Part shown: piece after piece, positions 53,053-62,252 of the stretch
How the letters are laid out: each line of letters opens with the position of its first letter
Position numbering within the stretch: the first letter of the stretch is position 1
DNA from: Bacteroidota bacterium
GTDB taxonomy: Bacteria > Bacteroidota > Bacteroidia > Chitinophagales > Chitinophagaceae
NCBI GenBank assembly: GCA_947452905.1
Contig: CANGEP010000001.1
Location: forward strand, 248,001-312,000
Length of the DNA stretch: 64,000 bases
Direction of reading: 5' to 3'
Position numbers and translations under genes: made by a program
The notes under the pieces: model-generated
The model's database searches: none
What the model was told of the DNA's origin: nothing
What the model saw: the letters and a program-made list of their open reading frames with translations, nothing else

Positions 53053-53772
53053 TTAATATCCACTCGCTAAAATAGAGGCTAAATGAATAACCTTAATAGA
53101 TTGTCCATTATTATTGATGCGTCCATCAAGATGCATTAAACAACTCATATCAGTGCTAACAATATATTCAGCATCAGTTGCAATTGCATTGTCAATTTTT
53201 TGATCGGCCATAGCAACACTTATATCGTCAAACTTAACGGCAAAACTTCCTCCAAAACCACAACAAGTATCAGTATGATTCATTTCTACAATTTCTATAC
53301 CTTCTGTTGCAAAAAGTAAGTCTCTGGGTTCTTTTTTTAAATTACATTCTCTTAAAGCTGCACAACTATCATGGTAGGTAATTTTTGCATGAAAAGAGGC
53401 GCCAATTTCTGTAACATGTAAAACATTCACAAGGAAATCGGATAGTTCATAAATCTTACCTGCTACTTTTTTTGCAGGACTTTGAAATGCATTATTTTCA
53501 AATAACTTTCCATAATTGTTTTTTACAAATCCCGTACAACTTGCACTCGGAGATACAATATAATCAGCATTGTCAAAATCTTGTACAAATTTGGTACAAA
53601 CGTCTTTGGACTCTCCCCAGAAACCAGCATTAAAAGCTGGTTGACCACAACAAGTTTGTTGCTCATTATAAAGTACAGTACAGCCTGCTTTTTCTAATAC
53701 TTTAATAGTATCAAAAGCCACTTGTGGGTACAACTGGTCTATAAAACAGGGAATAAATAACTGTACGATCAT
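53053..53772 (-). CDS. (Fe-S)-binding LutA/GlcF-like CCG protein
   Basis: Two cysteine-rich CCG domains mark the protein: NEQQTCCGQPAFNAGF and NHTDTCCGFGGSFAVKF. In LutA, YkgE and HdrB relatives such CCG domains bind Fe-S clusters and support lactate oxidation. The ATG at 53772 (MIVQLFIPCFIDQLYPQV) is preferred over the TTG inside the promoter box (53778), giving 239 residues. LutB and LutC are not adjacent, so partner genes must be elsewhere. The gene is preceded by an abutting TATTTTTG box. Confidence 0.87.
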   Translation of the reverse strand: MIVQLFIPCFIDQLYPQVAFDTIKVLEKAGCTVLYNEQQTCCGQPAFNAGFWGESKDVCTKFVQDFDNADYIVSPSASCTGFVKNNYGKLFENNAFQSPAKKVAGKIYELSDFLVNVLHVTEIGASFHAKITYHDSCAALRECNLKKEPRDLLFATEGIEIVEMNHTDTCCGFGGSFAVKFDDISVAMADQKIDNAIATDAEYIVSTDMSCLMHLDGRINNNGQSIKVIHLASILASGY

Positions 53773-53775
53773 AGT

Positions 53776-53783
53776 CAAAAATA
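53776..53783 (-). promoter_or_regulatory. -7 box abutting the LutA-like start
   Basis: On the minus strand TATTTTTG ends three bases before the ATG at 53772, which predicts a leaderless or near-leaderless message. The -33 region has no TTTG. Confidence 0.5.
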
Positions 53784-53814
53784 CGAATTGTGCTTAAAAA
53801 ATGAGCATAAAATA

Positions 53815-53848
53815 AAAAAGCATTCTCCACAAAGGAAGAATGCTTTTT
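53815..53848 (-). terminator. Rho-independent terminator after the TPR gene
   Basis: AAAAAGCATTCT.CC and GGAAGAATGCTTTTT form a stem of 14 pairs with one bulge and an ACAAA loop. It lies just after the stop of the TPR gene (53870) and has T-rich tails on both strands. Confidence 0.8.
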
Positions 53849-53869
53849 AACAATCTTTGTAATTAAATT

Positions 53870-54523
53870 TTAAGGCTTAATTTCTAGTCTTGAAATATAT
53901 TTATCAGCGTTAAAGCCTTTCTCAGATTTAGGATATTTAGCTTTAATATCTTTATAAATAGCAACGGCCTCTGTATTCTTACCATTTAACTCTAATAAGG
54001 CTGCTGCTCTAAACATATACTCAGATGAAATAGCTTCATCTTCAGGGAAATGAGCACCCGCTTTTTTATAATAATCTAGGGCTTCATCATATTTCTTTAA
54101 TTCAGAATAGGCGTCTCCAATAGTTCCAAATGCAATAGCTTGAACTTGTTTAGCGGAAGTAGAAAAGTCCTTTAGGTATTCAATCGCTTTATTAAAATCA
54201 CCTGTTCTAAAATAACTAATACCAGCATAATATTTGGCTAAATTGGCAGACTGAGTTCCACTATATTCTTTAATAACATATAAGGCTCCTTTGCTTGCAC
54301 CATCTCCATTTAATACTAAATTAGAAGAATCTTGTGCAAAGTATTTTTCGGCAGTAAATATAGCATCAGCCGCTTTTGCTTCACGAGGCTTTTGATATAA
54401 TTCTGAATAACCAAAATAGGCAGCCACCACTACAATAATTAATACTAATAAAGTAGTTAGGTTTTTTTGATTCTTTTTAACGAAAGCTAAGAAAGGATGT
54501 TTTTCTTGATGTAAATCACTCAT
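53870..54523 (-). CDS. Membrane-anchored TPR protein (YfgM-like)
   Basis: The 217-residue protein has an N-terminal cytoplasmic part, a single membrane helix (NLTTLLVLIIVVVAAYFGYSELY) and TPR motifs (LAKYYAGISYFRTGDFNKAIEYLKDF, AFGTIGDAYSELKKYDEALDYYKKAG) in the periplasm. The layout matches the YfgM/TolA-binding-like group linked to SecYEG or the outer-membrane machinery. Function here is inferred from the domain only. It follows pdhA by 14 bp on the same strand and is ended by a strong terminator. Confidence 0.8.
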   Translation of the reverse strand: MSDLHQEKHPFLAFVKKNQKNLTTLLVLIIVVVAAYFGYSELYQKPREAKAADAIFTAEKYFAQDSSNLVLNGDGASKGALYVIKEYSGTQSANLAKYYAGISYFRTGDFNKAIEYLKDFSTSAKQVQAIAFGTIGDAYSELKKYDEALDYYKKAGAHFPEDEAISSEYMFRAAALLELNGKNTEAVAIYKDIKAKYPKSEKGFNADKYISRLEIKP

Positions 54524-54537
54524 TATTTATTTTTTAA

Positions 54538-55533
54538 TTAGTCTACAATAAAAGGGTAGGAAGCGTCCATATAAACGTCTTTTAATACTTCACTATCATC
54601 TGGCCATGGACTGTCTTCTGCAAATTTTACAGAAGCTTCTACAATGGCGTTAATTTTTTCATCAATTGCATTTAATTCAGCTTCAGATGCAAATTTATTT
54701 TCTAATATAGTATGTTTAACTTTAGTGATAGGGTCTTGATTTTTATAATCTTCAACCTCGTCTTTAGATCTATATTTTTGAGGATCAGATACGGAGTGTC
54801 CTTTGTATCTGTAGGTTTTCATTTCTAATAAGGTTGGACCTTCACCTTCTCTAGCACGTTTAACAGCTCTAGCTACACCTTCGTGTACAGCTTCAGCAGT
54901 CATACCATCAATTTTGTCAGAAGGCATTTCGTAGGCATCGGCTAATTTATAAATATCAATTACATTACTAGTTCTTTCAATAGAAGTTCCCATGGCGTAA
55001 TTATTGTTTTCACAAATAAATACAACAGGTAATTTCCATAACATAGCTAAGTTGAAAACTTCATGTAGCATACCCTGACGAGCTGCGCCATCTCCAAAAA
55101 AACATAAAACTACATTTTTTGAATCTCTGTATTGTTCTGCAAAAGCGAGTCCAGCACCAGTACCAATTTGAGCACCCACAATTCCATGTCCCCCAAAAAA
55201 GTAATGCTCCTTACTAAATAAGTGCATACTTCCACCTTTACCTTTAGAACAACCTGTGGCTTTACCATATAATTCAGCCATAGCTGCATTAGGGCTCATG
55301 CCTTTTGCAAGTGCTAATCCATGATCACGATACCCCGTAATAAAGGGATCTTCTTGATTTGTTGCAGTCATACAACCTGCTGCAATAGCTTCTTGGCCGT
55401 TATAAACGTGGAAAAAACCACGAATTTTACCAGCCATTTTATACATTTCTTCTGATTTGGATTCAAATTGACGTATTAATTGCATCAACTCGTACCAATA
55501 CAGGTAAGTTTCTTTTGAAAAATTTTGGGCCAC
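54538..55533 (-). CDS. pdhA: Pyruvate dehydrogenase E1 component subunit alpha
   Basis: PdhA is the thiamine-diphosphate subunit of the alpha2beta2 E1 of pyruvate dehydrogenase. The 331 residues include FHVYNGQEAIAAGCMTA, FGGHGIVGAQIGTGAGLAFAEQY and the ThDP motif CFFGDGAARQGMLHEVFNLAMLWKLPVVFICENNNYAMGTS (GDG...NN). The start is GTG. PdhB is not next to it, so E1 alpha stands apart from the other subunits; E2 lies about 14 kb away in this window. A TATATTTG box sits 20 bp upstream. Confidence 0.95.
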   Translation of the reverse strand: MAQNFSKETYLYWYELMQLIRQFESKSEEMYKMAGKIRGFFHVYNGQEAIAAGCMTATNQEDPFITGYRDHGLALAKGMSPNAAMAELYGKATGCSKGKGGSMHLFSKEHYFFGGHGIVGAQIGTGAGLAFAEQYRDSKNVVLCFFGDGAARQGMLHEVFNLAMLWKLPVVFICENNNYAMGTSIERTSNVIDIYKLADAYEMPSDKIDGMTAEAVHEGVARAVKRAREGEGPTLLEMKTYRYKGHSVSDPQKYRSKDEVEDYKNQDPITKVKHTILENKFASEAELNAIDEKINAIVEASVKFAEDSPWPDDSEVLKDVYMDASYPFIVD

Positions 55534-55553
55534 AGTCCTTTAATTTTGAGGAG

Positions 55554-55561
55554 CAAATATA
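55554..55561 (-). promoter_or_regulatory. -7 box of pdhA
   Basis: On the minus strand TATATTTG matches TAnnTTTG, 20 bp before the GTG of pdhA. No TTTG at -33. Confidence 0.5.
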
Positions 55562-55595
55562 CTGTTTTCTATATAAAATATGAGTAAAACAGTGA

Positions 55596-57233
55596 CTATG
55601 CTTCGTTTAAAAATGGGTATTTATAGTCAGTTGGAGGATTAAAGGTTTCTTTTATGGTTCTAGCACTTAACCAACGGTATAAATTTAACATACTTCCCGC
55701 TTTGTCATTGGTGCCGGAAGCCCTAGCTCCACCAAATGGTTGTTGACCAACCACAGCACCTGTTGGTTTGTCATTTATGTAAAAATTACCCGCAGCATGT
55801 CTTAATTTATGAGTCGCCATTTCGATAGCTTCACGATCTTGAGAAATAATAGCACCCGTTAAGGCATATTTGGAAGTACTATTTACTATTTCAAGTGTTT
55901 TTTCAAATTTGGTAGCAGGATAAATGTAAATGGTTAAAACTGGACCAAAAATTTCTTCGCACATAGTTAAATATTGTGGGTCTTTGGTTTCAATCACCGT
56001 GGGTTCAATAAAATAACCCTTCTTTTTGGAAGCATTGCCACCTACTAAAATTTTTGCTTTTTTATCTTTTTTAACCCTTGTTAAATAACTATTTATTTTA
56101 TCAAATGCTTTTTCATCAATTACCGCATTTACAAAATTGGAAAAATCTTCCACTGTTCCCACTTGAATAGATTGCACTGCTTTTACCAATTTACTTTTTA
56201 CAATATTGGCTAAATTACTTGGTATGTAGGCTCTTGAAGCGGCCGAACATTTTTGACCTTGAAATTCAAAAGCGCCTCTTACTAAGGCAGCCACCACGGT
56301 ATCAGCGTCGGCACTTGGATGAACCATCACAAAATCTTTTCCTCCTGTTTCTCCCACAATGCGGGGATAGGATTTATACTTTCCAATATTTTCTCCAATT
56401 TGTTTCCACATATGATTAAAAACACTTGTGGACCCTGTAAAATGAACGCCAGCAAAATCGGCATGCTTAAAACAAACATCCCCTAATACTGGACCATCTA
56501 CATAAACCATATTGATAACACCATCAGGTAATCCAGCCTCTTTTAAAATGCGCATAAATAATTGAGCAGAATATATTTGAGTATCTGAAGGTTTCCATAC
56601 TACTACATTACCGCACATGGCTGCCGAACTAGGTAAATTAGCACCAATGGCTGTAAAATTAAAAGGGGTTACTGCTAATACAAACCCTTCAAGACCTCTC
56701 CATTCCATTCTGTTATGAATTCCAGGCGCAGAAACTGGTTGTTGTTTATAAATTTCAGATAAAAAATAAACATTGTATCGTAAAAAATCGATTAGTTCAC
56801 AAGCAGCATCAATTTCTGCTTGGTAGGCATTTTTACTTTGCCCTAACATGGTGGCAGCATTCATTTCAAAGCGATATTTGGTAGCTAATAAGTCGGCCGC
56901 TTTTAAGAATATGTGTGCTCTTGATTCCCAACTCCTATTGGACCAATTTTCTCGCACTTTTAAACAATTGGTGATTGCTTGTTCAACATGTTGTTTGGTA
57001 CCCATATGAAAATGACCCAAAGTATGTTCTATTTCATGTGGAGGATGTATGGCTATTTTTCTTCCTGTTCGAATTGCTTTTCCACCTATGTACATAGGAA
57101 TATCCAAGGTTTTTGCTTTCAAAGAAGACAATGCTTTTTTTAAGGCTACTTTTTCTGGACTGCCTGGAGCGTAGGATAAAACGGGCTCATTACCAGGACT
57201 TGGATAATTAAAAGTTCCAATATTCATATTCAA
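55596..57233 (-). CDS. pruA: L-glutamate gamma-semialdehyde dehydrogenase (1-pyrroline-5-carboxylate dehydrogenase)
   Basis: PruA oxidises glutamate semialdehyde to glutamate in proline and ornithine breakdown. The 545-residue protein has catalytic Cys in FEFQGQKCSAASRAYIPS and the Glu in VGETGGKDFVMV, with family motifs FTGSTSVFNHMWKQIG and the C-terminal QQPFGGARASGTNDKAGS. Length matches single-function PruA of the eukaryotic ALDH4 type. PutA-type proline dehydrogenase is not in the window. Upstream TATTTTTG lies at 57245-57252. Confidence 0.95.
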   Translation of the reverse strand: MNMNIGTFNYPSPGNEPVLSYAPGSPEKVALKKALSSLKAKTLDIPMYIGGKAIRTGRKIAIHPPHEIEHTLGHFHMGTKQHVEQAITNCLKVRENWSNRSWESRAHIFLKAADLLATKYRFEMNAATMLGQSKNAYQAEIDAACELIDFLRYNVYFLSEIYKQQPVSAPGIHNRMEWRGLEGFVLAVTPFNFTAIGANLPSSAAMCGNVVVWKPSDTQIYSAQLFMRILKEAGLPDGVINMVYVDGPVLGDVCFKHADFAGVHFTGSTSVFNHMWKQIGENIGKYKSYPRIVGETGGKDFVMVHPSADADTVVAALVRGAFEFQGQKCSAASRAYIPSNLANIVKSKLVKAVQSIQVGTVEDFSNFVNAVIDEKAFDKINSYLTRVKKDKKAKILVGGNASKKKGYFIEPTVIETKDPQYLTMCEEIFGPVLTIYIYPATKFEKTLEIVNSTSKYALTGAIISQDREAIEMATHKLRHAAGNFYINDKPTGAVVGQQPFGGARASGTNDKAGSMLNLYRWLSARTIKETFNPPTDYKYPFLNEA

Positions 57234-57244
57234 TAATTAGACAA

Positions 57245-57252
57245 CAAAAATA
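57245..57252 (-). promoter_or_regulatory. -7 box of pruA
   Basis: On the minus strand TATTTTTG matches TAnnTTTG, 11 bp before the pruA ATG. The neighbouring plus-strand box at 57267 serves the divergent gene. Confidence 0.5.
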
Positions 57253-57266
57253 AGCAATTAAAATGC

Positions 57267-57274
57267 TAAATTTG
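57267..57274 (+). promoter_or_regulatory. -7 box of the alternative glmU gene
   Basis: TAAATTTG matches TAnnTTTG, 17 bp before the ATG at 57292. It is divergent with the pruA box within 60 bp. Confidence 0.5.
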
Positions 57275-57291
57275 TATATCAATTTTCATTC

Positions 57292-58455
57292 ATGAATTAT
57301 GTGCTCGTCGACTTAGCTGACAGAAATAATTTTTATCCATTTAGCCTAACAAGATCAGTTGCAGAGCTAAGGGTAGGAATGTTTACTTTTCAGCAAAGAT
57401 GGGAGCTCTCTCTAGCATCTGAGACCTCTATTTTTACTGCAAAATATTTACAAAATCTTTATTCCAATAATGATTTTTTATCAACTAAAGACCCTTTAAT
57501 TTTTATCAATGTTACCTGTTTGCCTACTGATGATTTAATAGTTGAAATTAATAATTTAGCCGAAGGGGAAAAATTAATGGATGAGGCTGGTAAATGGATA
57601 GCTACCCATTGTACAGACAGAGATTTGGCAAAAATTTTACTCGCCAATTTACCCCCTAAAATTGCCTCAGATGTAAAATGGATAAAAAATGCAGTTCATT
57701 TATTAGCTATTCAAGCAAGCTTAATACAAACCGACTTTAATTGGATAAAATCAAATAGAAAAGGCCAAATCCCAGACCCCTCCAATAGAGTTGTAAATAG
57801 TGATAATATTTTCATAGAAGAATCAGCAACAGTAACTTGTTCGAATTTAAATGCAACTGAAGGCCCCATTTATATTGGTAAACAAGCAATTATAATGGAA
57901 GGAGTAAGTATTAGAGGGCCATTTGCCTTAGGAGATAAAGGGGTAGTAAAAATGAATACTAGTATCTACGGTGCCACTACCATTGGCCCAAAATGTGTTG
58001 CTGGAGGGGAGATTAAGAATTCAATAATTATGGGCTATTCTAATAAAGCGCATGAAGGATATTTAGGAGATAGTATTCTAGGTTTCTGGTGTAATGTAGG
58101 AGCAGGCACAAGCAATAGTAATATTAAAAATACAGCGGGAAAAGTTCAACTATGGAATGAAGCTACTCATGAGTGGGATACAATTGGTCAAAAAATGGGT
58201 ATGTTGGTTGGTGATTATAGCAGATTTGCTATTCAATCTAGTATTAATACTGGTTCCTATATTGGCGTTAGTGCCAATGTTTTTGGCAATGGTTTATTGC
58301 CTAAGAACCTCCCTGATTTTACTTGGGGAATTCTGCCTGGCTACCAACTAGAAAAAGCACTAGATGATATCCAAAATTGGAAAATTTTGAAAGAAAGTAA
58401 CATTTCAGAAATGGAGAAAAATATCCTTACTTATTTACACAGGGGAATTAAGTAG
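57292..58455 (+). CDS. GlmU-like putative sugar nucleotidyltransferase (alternative bacterial GlmU)
   Basis: The 387-residue enzyme has an N-terminal nucleotidyltransferase-like part (MNYVLVDLADRNNFYPFSLTRSVAELRVGMFTFQQRW) and a C-terminal left-handed beta-helix. The helix contains hexapeptides such as GPIYIGKQAIIMEGVSIRGPFALGDKGVV and IKNSIIMGYSNKAHEGYLGDSILGFWCNVGAGTSN. This is the Bacteroidota alternative GlmU family, proposed to make UDP-N-acetylglucosamine. The classic N-terminal GlmU pyrophosphorylase motif is not obvious. It is followed by a terminator and then tpiA. Confidence 0.85.
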   Translation: MNYVLVDLADRNNFYPFSLTRSVAELRVGMFTFQQRWELSLASETSIFTAKYLQNLYSNNDFLSTKDPLIFINVTCLPTDDLIVEINNLAEGEKLMDEAGKWIATHCTDRDLAKILLANLPPKIASDVKWIKNAVHLLAIQASLIQTDFNWIKSNRKGQIPDPSNRVVNSDNIFIEESATVTCSNLNATEGPIYIGKQAIIMEGVSIRGPFALGDKGVVKMNTSIYGATTIGPKCVAGGEIKNSIIMGYSNKAHEGYLGDSILGFWCNVGAGTSNSNIKNTAGKVQLWNEATHEWDTIGQKMGMLVGDYSRFAIQSSINTGSYIGVSANVFGNGLLPKNLPDFTWGILPGYQLEKALDDIQNWKILKESNISEMEKNILTYLHRGIK

Positions 58456-58491
58456 CTAATACTTGATTAATATAGCATTAGCCTTTTTTTT
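58455..58491 (+). terminator. Terminator after the glmU-like gene
   Basis: GCTAAT / ATTAGC stem (58455-58460 with 58477-58482) overlaps the last base of the stop codon, has a 16-nt loop with partial pairing, and is followed by eight T. Confidence 0.55.
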
Positions 58492-58494
58492 AAT

Positions 58495-58502
58495 TACCTT
58501 TG
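58495..58502 (+). promoter_or_regulatory. -7 box of tpiA
   Basis: TACCTTTG matches TAnnTTTG, 41 bp before the tpiA ATG. No good -33 TTTG. Confidence 0.55.
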
Positions 58503-58543
58503 CAGCGCTAAAAGAACCTAATTATATTTTAAAATAGTTTAAT

Positions 58544-59305
58544 ATGAGAAAGCAAATTGCTGCTGCTAATTGGAAAATGAATTTAAGTGTTTCAGAGGCC
58601 GAAACTTTATTAGATCAAATATTAGCTACTGAACATCATTTAGCTGCTAACCAAGAAGCCATTTTTGCAGTACCTTCTATATACATTTCTTTAGCTATCC
58701 AAAAGTTAGCTGGTAAAAATAATGTGTATGTAGCAGCACAAAATTGTTACTCAAAATCTAATGGTGCTTTTACAGGAGAGATTTCTGCTCCCATGTATGC
58801 ATCAGTGGGTGTTAAACATATTGTATTAGGCCATTCAGAAAGAAGAGAATATTTTGGAGAATCTGATGCATTTTTGGCCGAAAAAACGGATGCTGTATTA
58901 GCTATAGGTAGTACACCCATTTTTTGTTGTGGAGAACCCTTATCCATTAGAGAAGCAGGATCACAAAATAGTTTTGTGGAAACCCAATTAAAGAACTCAT
59001 TATTTCATTTATCTGAAGAACAAATTACAAAAGTGGTTATTGCCTATGAACCTATTTGGGCTATAGGAACTGGTAAAACAGCCACCAGCGAACAAGCACA
59101 AGAAATTCATGCTTATATAAGATCCGTAATGGCTTCAAAATATGGCCAGTCGATTGCAGATCAAATTTCTATTTTGTATGGAGGTAGTGTAAAAGCCGCC
59201 AATGCGAAGGAAATATTTTCACAACCAGATGTAGATGGTGGTTTAGTAGGTGGCGCATCTTTAATTGCAACCGAATTTGCTGCTATCATTAATGCTTTAA
59301 AATAG
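58544..59305 (+). CDS. tpiA: Triosephosphate isomerase
   Basis: TIM interconverts dihydroxyacetone phosphate and glyceraldehyde 3-phosphate in glycolysis. The 253 residues contain the catalytic Lys in AANWKMN, His in VLGHSERREYFGE, Glu in IAYEPIWAIGTGKTA (the mobile-loop region), and YGGSVKAANA. Normal length. The gene has its own -7 box, and lepA follows after 24 bp. Confidence 0.98.
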   Translation: MRKQIAAANWKMNLSVSEAETLLDQILATEHHLAANQEAIFAVPSIYISLAIQKLAGKNNVYVAAQNCYSKSNGAFTGEISAPMYASVGVKHIVLGHSERREYFGESDAFLAEKTDAVLAIGSTPIFCCGEPLSIREAGSQNSFVETQLKNSLFHLSEEQITKVVIAYEPIWAIGTGKTATSEQAQEIHAYIRSVMASKYGQSIADQISILYGGSVKAANAKEIFSQPDVDGGLVGGASLIATEFAAIINALK

Positions 59306-59329
59306 AATTTAAAAGACTAGTTTCAATCC

Positions 59330-61114
59330 ATGAAGAACATAAGAAATTTTTGTATCATCGCTCATATTGATCACGGTAAAAGCACTTTGGCAGATCGTTT
59401 ACTAGAACATACCAAAACTATTACCGAACGTGAAATGATGAATCAGGTTTTAGATGATATGGATTTAGAGCGAGAGAAAGGAATTACCATCAAAAGTCAT
59501 GCGATTCAAATTAATTACATACATAAAGGTGAAACTTATACCTTAAATTTAATTGATACTCCAGGTCATGTGGACTTTAGCTATGAAGTGAGTCGTGCAT
59601 TAGCTGCTTGTGAAGGAGCACTTTTATTAGTGGATGCTTCACAAGGTATTCAAGCACAAACCATCTCTAATTTATACTTAGCCTTAGACAATAATTTAGA
59701 AATCATACCTGTCATCAACAAAATTGACATGGATGGTGCAAAAATACCTGAAGTAACGGATCAAATTATTGATTTGATAGGTTGTAAGCAAGAAGATATC
59801 CTTTTAGCAAGTGGTCGTTCGGGAATAGGGATAGAAGAAATTTTACAAGCTATCTGCGAACGAATTCCAGCGCCAGTGGGTGATACCGAAGCGCCTTTAC
59901 AAGCATTAATTTTTGATAGTGTATTTAATAGCTTCAGAGGTATTATTGTTTATTATAGAATTTTAAATGGTGTATTAAAGAAAAATGATAAAATTCGTTT
60001 TGTAGCTTCAGGTAGAGATTATATAGCTGATGAAGTTGGTGTTTTAAAATTAGCGATGACGCCTAAAGAACAAGTGAGTGCTGGTGATGTGGGATATATT
60101 ATTACGGGTATTAAAAATGCTAAAGAAGTTAAAGTGGGGGATACCATTACACTAGCCAATAATCCTGGTGAGATGATAAATGGATTTGAAGAAGTGAAAC
60201 CGATGGTATTTGCAGGTATCTATCCAGTGAATACAGATGAATTTGAAGAGTTACGTGATTGTATGGATAAATTACAATTAAATGATGCCTCACTAACTTT
60301 TGAATTAGAAACTTCTCAAGCATTAGGTTTTGGATTTAGATGTGGATTCTTAGGCTTATTACATATGGAGATTATTCAAGAACGTTTAGAGCGTGAGTTT
60401 AATCAAACAGTAATTACAACTGTACCCAACGTAAGTTTTATTGCTTATACAACCAGAGGAGAAAAGATTATTGTAAATAATCCTACTGAGATGCCCGATC
60501 CAGTAAAAGTTGATCGTATCGAAGAACCGTTTATTAGAGCTCAAATAATAACAACCCCCGATTATATAGGTAACATAATTACCCTTTGTTTAGGCAAGCG
60601 TGGTATGCTAATTAACCAAGCCTATTTAACACCCACTCGTGTTGAGCTAATTTTTGAAATGCCTTTAACCGAGATTGTATTTGATTTTTATGATAAACTA
60701 AAGAGTGGCACTAGAGGATATGCTTCTTTTGATTATACTCAAATTGGATTTAGAGATGCAGATATTGTGAAAATGGATATTTTATTAAATGGGGAGAAAG
60801 TAGATGCATTAAGTGCATTAATTCATAGAGGTAAATCGGCTGAATTTGGTCGTAAATTATGTGAAAAATTAAAAGAACTTTTAACAAAACAACAATTTCA
60901 AATTGCTATCCAGGCAGCTATTGGTGCTAAAGTGGTAGCTCGTGAAAATATATCTGCAATGCGAAAAGATGTAACTGCTAAATGTTATGGAGGGGATATT
61001 AGTCGTAAACGAAAGTTGTTAGAGAAACAAAAAGAAGGTAAAAAGAGAATGAGACAAATAGGTAATGTAGAAATTCCTCAAGAAGCTTTTTTAGCAGTAC
61101 TAAAATTAGACTAA
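59330..61114 (+). CDS. lepA: Elongation factor 4 (LepA)
   Basis: EF4 is a translational GTPase that back-translocates or remodels stalled ribosomes. The 594-residue protein has [21 protein letters not shown] (G1), [16 protein letters not shown] (G3) and NKIDMDGA (G4). The unique C-terminal region ends [24 protein letters not shown], characteristic of LepA. Length and domains are complete. It ends 9 bp into the convergent gmhB-like gene. Confidence 0.98.
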   Translation: MKNIRNFCIIAHIDHGKSTLADRLLEHTKTITEREMMNQVLDDMDLEREKGITIKSHAIQINYIHKGETYTLNLIDTPGHVDFSYEVSRALAACEGALLLVDASQGIQAQTISNLYLALDNNLEIIPVINKIDMDGAKIPEVTDQIIDLIGCKQEDILLASGRSGIGIEEILQAICERIPAPVGDTEAPLQALIFDSVFNSFRGIIVYYRILNGVLKKNDKIRFVASGRDYIADEVGVLKLAMTPKEQVSAGDVGYIITGIKNAKEVKVGDTITLANNPGEMINGFEEVKPMVFAGIYPVNTDEFEELRDCMDKLQLNDASLTFELETSQALGFGFRCGFLGLLHMEIIQERLEREFNQTVITTVPNVSFIAYTTRGEKIIVNNPTEMPDPVKVDRIEEPFIRAQIITTPDYIGNIITLCLGKRGMLINQAYLTPTRVELIFEMPLTEIVFDFYDKLKSGTRGYASFDYTQIGFRDADIVKMDILLNGEKVDALSALIHRGKSAEFGRKLCEKLKELLTKQQFQIAIQAAIGAKVVARENISAMRKDVTAKCYGGDISRKRKLLEKQKEGKKRMRQIGNVEIPQEAFLAVLKLD

Positions 61115-61663
61115 TAAACTATTCGCGAATTCAAGTAAATCATTAAACCTGTAATCAATCCTAGGGTCAGGGAAACTAGTTTCAGGATGGGTAGTAGCTA
61201 CAAATACAGTATGTAATCCTGCATTTCGTCCAAATTCCATATCACTTATTCGATTACCTACCATAATTGATTTTGAAAAATCAATATGAGGAAATTTTTC
61301 TTTTGCTTGAAAAGCCATTCCAGGTTGTGGTTTTCTATTGGGTGAATTATTGTCTACATCTTTACAGTAAAATATATGATCAATTCTACCATTATGCAAA
61401 GTGATTGTTTCAAGCATGTTATCATGTATATCATGCAAATCGGTTTCTGACATTAATCCTCTGCCTATTCCTTTTTGATTAGTGGTAATTACTATAGTTG
61501 AAAACTTATTTGCTAAAATGGGTAAGGCCAATAAACTATTCGTATAAAATTCGAATTCTTCCCATGTTTTAACATAGTCTTCATTTTTTTCTACATTTAT
61601 AACCCCGTCTCTATCTAAAAATAAAGTCCAGTTCGAACTTATATCTTGAATTTTAAAATTCAT
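61106..61663 (-). CDS. gmhB: GmhB-like HAD-IIIA phosphatase
   Basis: The 185-residue HAD-IIIA enzyme hydrolyses D-glycero-D-manno-heptose 1,7-bisphosphate or a related phosphosugar. Motif I is [23 protein letters not shown] (catalytic Asp pair), [12 protein letters not shown] motif II, and [17 protein letters not shown] motif IV. It lacks the classical C-x-H-x-C zinc loop seen in E. coli GmhB; instead [19 protein letters not shown] is present. The start codon shares a base with the stop of the gmhA gene. Confidence 0.87.
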   Translation of the reverse strand: MNFKIQDISSNWTLFLDRDGVINVEKNEDYVKTWEEFEFYTNSLLALPILANKFSTIVITTNQKGIGRGLMSETDLHDIHDNMLETITLHNGRIDHIFYCKDVDNNSPNRKPQPGMAFQAKEKFPHIDFSKSIMVGNRISDMEFGRNAGLHTVFVATTHPETSFPDPRIDYRFNDLLEFANSLLV

Positions 61664-62244
61664 TATTGTCCAAAAATATTAATCTCCACTAATTCACAAA
61701 TAATATGTCCTACTAAAATATGTGATTCTTGAATTCTTGGGGTTGTATTGGAAGGAACATTAATTAATAAATCACCCAAATCTTTCATTTTACCTCCTTT
61801 TGAGCCTGTAAATCCAATAGTTTTAACACCCATATTTTTAGCCATCTCAAATGCTTTTACAATATTGCCTGAATTTCCAGATGTGCTTATGCCAATAAGC
61901 ACATCACCAGGTTTTGCAATACCTTCTAACAATCGTGCATAAATTACCTCATAACTATAATCATTGGCAACTGCTGTTAAATAGGAACTATTGCAGTGCA
62001 ATGCATCTGAGGGTAATGCTTTTCTGTCTTTATAAAAACGTCCCGAAAACTCGGCTGCTAAATGTTGTGCGTCAGCTGCGCTGCCACCATTACCAGCAAA
62101 ATAAACGGCATTACCATTTTTAAAAGCAGCTGTAACGAGTTCAACTGCTGTATTAATTTTAGCCACTAATTGCTCATCTGATAATAAAGCTTCTTTAACA
62201 TCTATAGAACTTTTAATAAGTTCTTTTATTGTTTGTATTGACAT
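61663..62244 (-). CDS. gmhA: SIS-domain sedoheptulose 7-phosphate isomerase
   Basis: GmhA makes D-glycero-D-manno-heptose 7-phosphate, the first step of LPS heptose. The 193-residue SIS protein includes VYFAGNGGSAADAQHLAAEFSGRFYKDRKALP and LIGISTSGNSGNIVKAFEMAK, the two phosphosugar-binding signatures. The downstream gmhB gene overlaps it by one base, so the two heptose enzymes are translated together. HldE/RfaE is not in the window. Alternative: a related phosphoheptose isomerase used for another glycan. Confidence 0.9.
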   Translation of the reverse strand: MSIQTIKELIKSSIDVKEALLSDEQLVAKINTAVELVTAAFKNGNAVYFAGNGGSAADAQHLAAEFSGRFYKDRKALPSDALHCNSSYLTAVANDYSYEVIYARLLEGIAKPGDVLIGISTSGNSGNIVKAFEMAKNMGVKTIGFTGSKGGKMKDLGDLLINVPSNTTPRIQESHILVGHIICELVEINIFGQ

Positions 62245-62252
62245 AAAAGTGA

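Noticed and set aside
53776-53778. TTG start of the LutA-like gene
   Set aside because: It lies within the -7 box itself; the ATG at 53772 fits better.
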